Positions 25,034-30,424 of a DNA stretch of 30,424 nt are shown one piece after another. Where the stretch lies: NCBI GenBank assembly GCA_963710975.1, contig CAVQCG010000008.1, forward strand, positions 1-30,424, given 5' to 3'. The stretch comes from JBBQXH01 sp963710975. Its GTDB lineage: Bacteria > Actinomycetota > Thermoleophilia > Gaiellales > Gaiellaceae. Every line of letters starts with the position of its first letter. Within the stretch, counting starts at the first letter, position 1. The position numbers and the translations under genes were made by a program. The notes beneath the pieces are model-generated. The model worked only from the letters and a program-made list of their open reading frames with translations. It was not told the origin of the DNA and made no database searches.

Positions 25034-26161
25034 GTGAGCGCGGTTGAGCGCCTGACGATCCGGGAGATCGAGTTGATCCCGATCCTGGCGCCGCTCGCGC
25101 AGGAGTACCGGGGTAGTTATTACAGGATGGCGAATCGTGCGACGGTGGTCATTCGCATTCGGACGGATGAGGGTCTCGTCGGTGTGGCCTATGCGGGCGA
25201 CGAGGACGAGACGCTTGCACGGATCGTCGCGATCGTCAGGGACGAGATTGCGCCGCGTGTGATCGGGGAGGATGCGCTGTGCGTGGAGCGCTGCTGGGCG
25301 CGCGCGTTCCCGGTGACGTTCGATCAGCTGCGGGATCGCAGGGTGGCGCTCGTCGCGCTCGCTCTGGTCGACCACGCGCTCTGGGATCTCGTTGGCAAGG
25401 CGAGCGGACTGCCGCTCTGGCGCCTGTGGGGAGGGTTCCGCGATCGCATGCCGGTGAACATCATCGGCGGCTACTACGGGCGTGACCTGGAAGGCATCTG
25501 CGACGAGGTGTCCGAATGGGTCGAGATGGGGTTCCGCGGATGCAAGTTCAAGATCGGCCAGCTGACCCCGCAGGAGGATGCGGAGCGCGTCCGGGTGGTA
25601 CGGGAGACGGCCGGCCCGGACTTCGTCATCACCGTCGACGCAAACCAGGGCTACCCGCTTGGCGCCGCGCTCGAGGTCGCCGACAGGATCCGCGAGCTCG
25701 ACATCCGCTGGTTCGAGGAGCCGTGCCAGTGGCGATCCGATCGACGCTCGCTGCGCGAGGTACGTGCGCGGGCAGGAATCCCCACCTGCGCCGGCCAGAG
25801 CGAGCATTCAGCCGCCGGCTGCCAGAACCTGTTCGAGCTCGGCGCGGTCGACGTCTGCAACTTCGACGCCTCCTGGTCCGGCGGCTGCACCGAGTGGCGC
25901 CGGATGGCAGCCGTCGCGCACGTGTACGAAGTCGAGGTCGGCCATCACGAGGAACCCCACGTGGCGCTCCACCTTCTCGCCAGCCAGCCCCACTCGACCT
26001 ACGCCGAGGTGTTCCACCCCGATCGCGATCCGCTCTGGTGGAACCTCATCCTGAACCGACCACCGCTCGAAGAAGGGACACTCCGACTCCCCGACACGCC
26101 CGGGTTCGGCTGGGAACTCGACGAGAACTACATCAACCGCCACCGGGCCGACCGAACCTGA
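25034..26161 (+). CDS. Enolase-superfamily (mandelate racemase-type) dehydratase, copy 2
   Basis: A 375-residue enolase-superfamily protein. The capping domain has VIRIRTDEGLVGVAYAGD. The barrel has the full KxK motif (CKFKIG, Lys171 and Lys173), metal ligands Asp202 (TVDANQG), Glu229 (WFEEP) and Glu257 (GQSEHS), Asp278 (FDASWSGG) and His304/305 (VGHHEEP), giving the His-Asp arrangement of the mandelate racemase subgroup. A sugar-acid dehydratase is most likely, a racemase possible. GTG 25034 is chosen; GTGs at 25031 and 25016 are in frame, the last overlapping the E1 alpha stop. It is in the same operon as the E1 genes. Confidence 0.87.
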   Translation: MSAVERLTIREIELIPILAPLAQEYRGSYYRMANRATVVIRIRTDEGLVGVAYAGDEDETLARIVAIVRDEIAPRVIGEDALCVERCWARAFPVTFDQLRDRRVALVALALVDHALWDLVGKASGLPLWRLWGGFRDRMPVNIIGGYYGRDLEGICDEVSEWVEMGFRGCKFKIGQLTPQEDAERVRVVRETAGPDFVITVDANQGYPLGAALEVADRIRELDIRWFEEPCQWRSDRRSLREVRARAGIPTCAGQSEHSAAGCQNLFELGAVDVCNFDASWSGGCTEWRRMAAVAHVYEVEVGHHEEPHVALHLLASQPHSTYAEVFHPDRDPLWWNLILNRPPLEEGTLRLPDTPGFGWELDENYINRHRADRT

Positions 26162-26180
26162 CCTGACGTCTAGCACCTGG

Positions 26181-27446
26181 ATGGAAGGAATGAAGCCGGG
26201 TTCTTTCGATCATCATTCCGCGGAATTTGCTCGCGATCCCGCGCGCCATTGGCAGGAACTGCGTGAGACCTGCCCGGTAGCACACTCGGATCGCTACGGC
26301 GGCTTCCACATCCTCTCGCGCTATGCAGATGTACTCGACGCCGATCGTGACGTGGAACGCTTCTCCACTGCCGATGATCCGTTCAAGACCGGCGTTGGTG
26401 GGTTAGGCGTCACGATCCCGCCGAGCCCGGTCGCGTTCGGCTTTTTCGAGCTGGATCCACCTGAACACCTGCAGCGCCGGCGGATCTATAGCGAGTGGTT
26501 CGGGCCGAAGGCCATCGCGAAGCGTGGGCCGGCCATCCGTGCGACAACCACTGAAGTGCTAGAGCAGGCGATCCAGCGCGGAGAGGGCGATCTTGTTCTG
26601 GATGTCATCGACCCGATCACGGGCATGAACATGTGCGCGTTGGTCGGACTGCCGGTCGACCACTGGAGGCGATTCTCGGATCCGTTTCGTGAGGCCGTTA
26701 TCGTCAATCGAGCAGCTCCGGAGTTTGATGCGGTCGCGAAGAAACTCGACGATCTGAAAGAAGAGCTGCGCAGTCTGGTCGAAGCTCGTCGCACCCAGCC
26801 CAGGGACGATCTGATCAGCCGGGCAATACAGGCCGAGATCGGGGGTGTGCCAGTGCCCGACGATGTAACCGTGATGGATCTGTTCCTGATCGTGTCAGGC
26901 GCTTCCGATACGGTCGCGGGCCTTCTTTCCAACACTCTCATGCACCTCCACCGAGATCGGAGCCTGCGAGAGAGGCTCATTGCAGACCCATCCCTCATAC
27001 CCCCCGCGCTGGAGGAGTTCAACCGTTACTACACGCCAGTCACGGCGCTGGCCCGGACAGTCAAGACACCGTGCACGTTGGGTGGACAGCATTTCGAGCC
27101 GGGCGATCGGGTGCTATTGGCGTACGGCTCGGCCAACCGCGATGAGGAGGTCTTCGATCAACCGAACGAGGTACTCATCGACCGTGACCCGAATCGCCAC
27201 CTGAGCTTTGGCCTGGGCCCTCATCACTGCATCGGGGCCCGGTTCGCACGCTGTGAATCGGCGATCGTGGTCGAAGAGATCCTGCGCCTGATGCCTGACT
27301 ATGAAATCCTCGAGTCCGAAAGCAAGGCGTATCCAACGATAGGGATCACGAACAGCTACCTGTCCCTGCCCGCCAGATTCCACCCAGAGGAGACGGCCGC
27401 CGCGCTCGCGCCTGCGGATGCGTCTGATGTAGAGGGGGTCGTGTAG
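26181..27446 (+). CDS. Cytochrome P450
   Basis: A 421-residue soluble bacterial P450. The heme-binding loop is FGLGPHHCIGARFA with Cys350 as the iron ligand. The ExxR motif is EEFNR (278-282), followed by ALARTVKTPCTLGG. The I-helix oxygen-activation motif reads SGASDTV (239-245) instead of AGxDTT, with Ala in place of the second Gly and Val in place of the last Thr. The start is ATG 26181 or ATG 26190; neither has an ideal ribosome binding site. It is only 19 bp downstream of the dehydratase, so it may belong to that operon. No ferredoxin or reductase gene is nearby. Substrate unknown. Confidence 0.92.
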   Translation: MEGMKPGSFDHHSAEFARDPARHWQELRETCPVAHSDRYGGFHILSRYADVLDADRDVERFSTADDPFKTGVGGLGVTIPPSPVAFGFFELDPPEHLQRRRIYSEWFGPKAIAKRGPAIRATTTEVLEQAIQRGEGDLVLDVIDPITGMNMCALVGLPVDHWRRFSDPFREAVIVNRAAPEFDAVAKKLDDLKEELRSLVEARRTQPRDDLISRAIQAEIGGVPVPDDVTVMDLFLIVSGASDTVAGLLSNTLMHLHRDRSLRERLIADPSLIPPALEEFNRYYTPVTALARTVKTPCTLGGQHFEPGDRVLLAYGSANRDEEVFDQPNEVLIDRDPNRHLSFGLGPHHCIGARFARCESAIVVEEILRLMPDYEILESESKAYPTIGITNSYLSLPARFHPEETAAALAPADASDVEGVV

Positions 27447-27454
27447 AGAGGCCG

Positions 27455-27479
27455 CGCTCCTGCCAGCCAGGGGGGAGCG
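27455..27479 (+). terminator. Possible terminator hairpin after the P450 gene
   Basis: CGCTCC (27455-27460) pairs with GGAGCG (27474-27479) around a 13-nt loop, starting 9 bp after the P450 stop. There is no T-run, so termination strength is uncertain. Confidence 0.35.
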
Positions 27480-27540
27480 GTCGACGTGAAGCTGCAGTCG
27501 TCTTCTGCGCGATGGCGTCGTCGAGCGGCAAGGAGCTCCC

Positions 27541-27672
27541 ATGTGGCGGCGTGTGTATCGCGCTCGTTACCGTGCGCGGCATCAGTTCATCAAATGGCGC
27601 GGCCTCGCCCGGATCGAGCCCCGTCGTTCCAGCGCAAGAGACAAACCCCGGAGGAGGAGCGATGGACGATAG
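27541..27672 (+). CDS. Possible 43-residue very basic small protein
   Basis: A short frame starting MWRRVYRARYRARHQF at ATG 27541, with AAGGAG six bases upstream, ends at TAG 27670-27672. About a third of the residues are arginine. It overlaps the start of the DUF2630-type gene. The good ribosome binding site is the main support. The region is rich in frameshifts and the composition could be chance in GC-rich DNA. Function unknown. Confidence 0.3.
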   Translation: MWRRVYRARYRARHQFIKWRGLARIEPRRSSARDKPRRRSDGR

Positions 27673-27905
27673 CCAGATCCACGGGAGCATTGAGCAGCTG
27701 GTCGCCGAGGAGCACCGGCTGTGGGATTGCGAGTCGGGCGGCAACGCAAGCGAGGCTGACCGGCAACGTTTGGGAGAGATCAAGGTCTCGCTCGACGCCG
27801 TCTTGCTGGGACCTGCTCCGCCAACGCCGAGCACTACGGGAAGCCGGTCGCGAGCCGGACGCGGCCGAACTGAGGCCTGGAGGTCGTCGAGCATACGACC
27901 AGTAG
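27662..27905 (+). pseudogene. DUF2630-family small protein, frameshifted
   Basis: The start MDDSQIHGSIEQLVAEEHRLWD at ATG 27662, after GGAGGAG, and the later segment CWDLLRQRRALREAGREPDAAELRP match the DUF2630 family, small helical actinobacterial proteins of about 80 residues with no known function. The two parts are in different frames; the shift lies near 27802, where LDQCWDLL of the family becomes LDAV plus one odd base. Both halves are well conserved, so an error or a recent mutation is likely. Confidence 0.75.
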
Positions 27906-27970
27906 CGGAGATACGGGCAGTCGCTGAGCAGCACGGTAACCCTCCATTGGACCAGAGAGGGGGACAAGCC

Positions 27971-28906
27971 ATGAAGGCAGTCGTTGTCGAACGATACGGC
28001 CGCCCGAGGTCCTCCAGCTGAAGGAGGTGGCGAAGCCTGTCCCCAAGGACAACGAAATCCTCGTAGGATTCGTGCGACCACGGTCAATTCGGCGAGCCCG
28101 GGTCCGGGCGCTCAGGGTGCCGCGCGGTCTCGGTCTTCCCATCGAGACTCCGTCTCGGCCTCTTCGGGCCGAGACAGCCCGTTCTCGGCTTCGAGCTCCA
28201 TGGTGAGATCGAGGCTGTGGGTGCGACGTGACCGAGTTCAGGCCCGACGATGGGTGATCGGGGGGGATTCGCGTTCGGCTGCCACGCTGAGTACAAGTGG
28301 CTGCCCGACGACGCGGCGGGCGCTGATACCCAACAGCCTCAGCTTCGAGGACGCCGTTTCGCTCTGCTTTGGCGGCTCGACGGCCCTCTATTTCTTTCGG
28401 CGTGGCAGTCTCAAACGTGGCGAGGCCTTGCTTATCAACGGCGCCTCAGGCGCTGTGGGATCCGGCGGTGCAGCTCGCAAAGCACTTCGGAGCCGAGGTG
28501 AGGCGTGTGCAGTACGGCCAATCTCGACCTCGTCAGGTCCCTCGGCGCCGATCACGTCATCGACTACCAAGGAGGATTTCTCCCGGAACGGCGTGACCTA
28601 CGACGTCATCATGGACAACGTCGGCGACGCTCCGTTCTCAGCACCTCGCTCAAGAGCGCCGGGCGCTTTCTGATGGTTATCGGCAATCTTCCGCAATTGA
28701 TCGGCGCGAGGTTCCAGCGGCAGGTTGTGGGCGCCGCTGCGAACGATGCCGAAGCCATCGGCGGCGTATGGGTTCGACCTGGCGGCAGCAGGGGAAATCA
28801 GGCCCGTGATCGACATGACCTATCCGCTCGAGCGGATCTCCGACGCGCATGCCTACGTCGATACCGGGCGAAAGAGGGGCTCAGTCGTCACACGGTAGGC
28901 AGGTAA
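27971..28906 (+). pseudogene. Quinone oxidoreductase-like zinc-type alcohol dehydrogenase, multiply frameshifted
   Basis: A medium-chain dehydrogenase/reductase-type gene starting MKAVVVERYG at ATG 27971 after AGAGGGGG. The family order can be followed across all three frames: EVLQLKEVAKPVPKDNEILV, IRATTVNSA, LIPNSLSFEDAVSLCFGGSTALYFF, GEALLINGASGAVGS, AVQLAKHFGAEV, LVRSLGADHVIDY, YDVIMDNVGDAPFS, AGRFLMVIGNLPQL and IRPVIDMTYPLERISDAHAYVDTGRKRGSVV. At least six frame changes occur. Each segment is intact in sequence, which suits indel errors near a contig end as well as recent decay. It would act as an NADPH-dependent reductase if functional. Confidence 0.8.
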
Positions 28907-29038
28907 GCGAAATGGTGCGACGCGGGGGCTCATCGGCGGCCGGCGGCGGCGGTGCTGGGCGCGATCCGCAGAAGATCACCGCTAGGTTCGACTCCTGCGC
29001 CGTCCGCTGACCGAACTCCGGTGTAACCGAGCCTGACA

Positions 29039-29080
29039 GCCGTCGCGTGGGGGCCGGATACCCTCCGACCCCACGACGGC
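29039..29080 (-). terminator. Terminator-like hairpin between convergent genes
   Basis: GCCGT and CGTGGGG (29039-29043, 29046-29052, with a 2-nt bulge) pair with CCCCACG and ACGGC (29069-29080), giving 12 base pairs around a 16-nt loop. It lies 6 bp beyond the stop of the HYR-domain gene and 133 bp beyond the ADH. No T-run is present. Confidence 0.5.
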
Positions 29081-29086
29081 TCGCTA

Positions 29087-29745
29087 TCAGCAGCCCAGCA
29101 CGGGTCTGATCCGGGTCGCGTCCGCCCGGAGCGTCGCCTCTCCGACGGCGTGAATGCGGCTTGGCGCCGCCCGAACCTCGGCGGCGTAGAGATCGAGGGC
29201 CCGGCAAGCGACACGCCTGTTCCCCGGCGAGCGCCACGGTAACCGCGTCCAGGGGCGCCGTGAGCACGGCCCCGAGCCGGGGGCGGTCGAGGTAGGCAAG
29301 TGTCCTCTCCCGCAGAAGCGTGATCTGCCCGGCAGCACCGCGTACCTGGACGCTGAAGCCGGCGCTCGCCGAGTTCCCACGGCGTCGGCGGCCGTGCACG
29401 TGACGGTGGTCGTCGCGATCGGGATGACGCTGCCCGACGCGGGCAGGCAGGTCACGCGTGGCGAGGGATCGAGGAGGTCGCTCGCGGAGGCCGAGTAAGT
29501 CACCGCGGCACCCGCGGGGCTCGTCGCATTCACCACGAGGTTCGCAGGCAGGGTCACCACCGGCGGCACCGGTGCCTTCCTTCGTATTGGTGAACGTGCA
29601 GCTGATGGTCTCTCCGGGGTCCAGATCGATGAACGCCGCCCGGGTCGAGAGGTTGGTGCTGGAACCGCCATCAGGATCGACGCAGGTCAGCGCCGTCAAG
29701 TCCCAGCCCCCCTGCGCCTGCTGAGCGACGGTATAGCTGCCGCGT
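29087..29745 (-). pseudogene. HYR-domain surface protein, 3' part, frameshifted
   Basis: The upstream part, SYTVAQQAQGGWDLTALTC then SCTFTNTKEGT, is like the prealbumin-type repeats of exported actinobacterial proteins. It is followed by a HYR domain: LPANLVVNATSPAGAAVTYSA, ASDLLDPSPRVTCLPASGS and TTVTCTAADAVG, resuming NSASAGFSVQV in another frame. A C-terminal region, ITLLRERTLAYLDRPRLGAVL to RIRPVLGC, ends at 29087. At least three frame changes are needed. HYR proteins are usually secreted and adhesive. The true 5' end is missing; it joins a regulator fragment. Confidence 0.7.
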
Positions 29746-29917
29746 TGAGCGCGGCCCTCGAGAGCCAGCTCGACCCGGCCAGCCAGACTGTCGTCTTCCG
29801 ATCCCGGCCTCGCCGACGGTACGAGCGCGGCCGCTGAAGGCGCGGGATCGGCGAGCGGCGCTCGAGCCCTGCGAGCTTGTCCTCCCTGCCGATGATCTCC
29901 CGGAACGCCGCCGGCAT
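29746..29917 (-). pseudogene. N-terminal fragment of an AAA/LuxR-type regulator
   Basis: From ATG 29917 the frame reads MPAAFREIIGREDKLAGLER, the usual N-terminus of large actinobacterial LuxR-family ATPase regulators. Two indels later comes VGEAGIG, then KTTVWLAG and ELALE, the Walker A region. After that, near 29745, similarity changes abruptly to the HYR-domain protein. The regulator would normally continue for several hundred residues. It is therefore a truncated or chimeric remnant. Confidence 0.6.
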
Positions 29918-30046
29918 GCCGCCCTCATCCGACTCTACGCACGATCGGCGCGACCGTACAGGGTCGCTCTCGAGACCCGGGGATGGGGATACGATCTGCG
30001 CGCCGGGTTCGGCGCTACGGCCGGGCCCATGAACAGAGGAGCGCAA

Positions 30047-30309
30047 ATGCCCACCGTGATCGGTCACCACAACGTTGAGGACACCCAGCATTGGCTGGCG
30101 TCGCCGAAACGCGAGGAGTTCTTCGGACCCCTCGGCGTCACCAACATCCGCACCTTCGTCGACCCGCAGAACCCCACCCAGGTGGCGGTGCTGATGGACG
30201 TTCCCGACATGGACGCCGTGATGGCCGCCATGCAGACGGAGAGGCCGCCGAAGCGATGAAATACGACGCCGTGCTGCCCGAATCGTTGGTGCTCCTCGTC
30301 GAGGCGTAG
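30047..30309 (+). pseudogene. Small alpha/beta-barrel-like protein, frameshifted near the end
   Basis: The start is MPTVIGHHNVEDTQHWLASP at ATG 30047, with AGAGGAG five bases upstream. It continues NIRTFVDPQNPTQVAVLMDVPDMDAVMAAMQTE. A one-base shift near 30240 brings in AAEAMKYDAVLPESLVLLVEA, which completes the expected protein of about 85 residues. The strand-helix pattern is like small dimeric ferredoxin-fold proteins (the antibiotic-biosynthesis-monooxygenase type). Function unknown. Confidence 0.65.
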
Positions 30310-30350
30310 ACGTTCTCTTCTTGTCGCCTCGGGCGAGTTAGGCCGCATCA

Positions 30351-30389
30351 GCGGCGGGGGCCCTGGCTCGATGACGGAGCCCCCGCCGC
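30351..30389 (+). terminator. Strong GC hairpin, probable terminator
   Basis: GCGGCGGGGGC (30351-30361) is the exact reverse complement of GCCCCCGCCGC (30379-30389), with a 17-nt loop. It lies 41 bp after the stop of the last gene. No T-run follows within the window. Confidence 0.6.
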
Positions 30390-30424
30390 GGAAGCATCGG
30401 CTCAGCCTTCGAGTGCCGCGCCGG

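Noticed and set aside
28965..29018. GGTTCGACTCC resembling the T-arm of a tRNA.
   Set aside because: The T-stem pairs poorly, and no matching 5' acceptor strand or anticodon arm is found upstream.
1..30424. Search for CRISPR arrays, insertion sequences, integrases, att sites and toxin-antitoxin pairs.
   Set aside because: No spaced direct repeats, transposase motifs or paired small genes were recognised by eye.

Overview
The window is high-GC DNA with ATGA/TTGA-type stop-start overlaps, GTG and TTG starts, a DUF2630-type protein, an AAA/LuxR-type regulator fragment and a HYR-domain protein. This points to a soil-type actinobacterium, possibly of the Thermoleophilia. That placement is inference; there is no rRNA or other phylogenetic marker in the window. 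No tRNA, CRISPR array, insertion sequence or integrase was found.

Layout. (1) 35-2840, minus strand: a ceramidase-fold protein followed by a frameshifted core-type MetE-like methyltransferase. (2) 2976-4010, plus: a LacI-family regulator, divergent from (1). (3) 4133-17387, plus: a long, tightly packed operon with a sugar-type ABC importer (lipoprotein binding protein, RbsC-like permease, single-domain ATPase), HyuA (three frameshifts) and HyuB, a second ceramidase-fold protein, a DapB-like dehydrogenase, an enolase-superfamily protein, an EthD-like protein, an SDR, a VOC protein and an amidohydrolase/lactonase. (4) 17414-21164: a TIM-barrel epimerase-like gene (minus), then a KduD-like SDR, a second TIM-barrel gene and a Gfo/Idh/MocA oxidoreductase (plus). 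(5) 21154-22512, minus: an L-fucose/L-arabinose isomerase-like protein. (6) 22658-27446, plus: a 2-oxoacid dehydrogenase E1 beta, a lipoyl-domain/E1-alpha fusion, a second enolase-superfamily dehydratase and a cytochrome P450. (7) 27.5-30.4 kb: unrelated housekeeping-type genes (DUF2630, quinone oxidoreductase-like ADH, HYR-domain protein, AAA regulator fragment, small alpha/beta-barrel-like protein), nearly all carrying frameshifts.

How it may work together. Sections 1-6 look like one catabolic regulon for an imported sugar-like compound: import, oxidation (SDR, Gfo/Idh), lactone opening (amidohydrolase), dehydration of the acid (two enolase-superfamily proteins), keto-deoxy-acid oxidoreduction (KduD-like), isomerisation (two TIM barrels, FucI-like), and oxidative decarboxylation of a 2-oxo acid (E1 with a built-in lipoyl domain). 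No sugar kinase or KDPG-type aldolase is present, so a non-phosphorylative route is favoured. Amide/lactam-type enzymes (two cytoplasmic ceramidase-fold proteins, HyuA/HyuB, a DapB-like dehydrogenase) suggest the substrate, or part of it, contains an amide or lactam. The substrate cannot be named from sequence.

Regulation. A LacI-type motif (GGAATYGTTYC) recurs just downstream of predicted sigma70-like promoters at lacI and the importer operon, and in the divergent region at 18.28 kb. Weaker versions occur at 19.15 and 22.5-22.6 kb. This suggests one repressor controls the whole set.

Caution. Frameshifts are concentrated at 0-1.3 kb, 7.5-9.15 kb and 27.7-30.3 kb. In the first two patches most look like single-base insertions that later restore frame, so they may be read errors rather than true gene decay.
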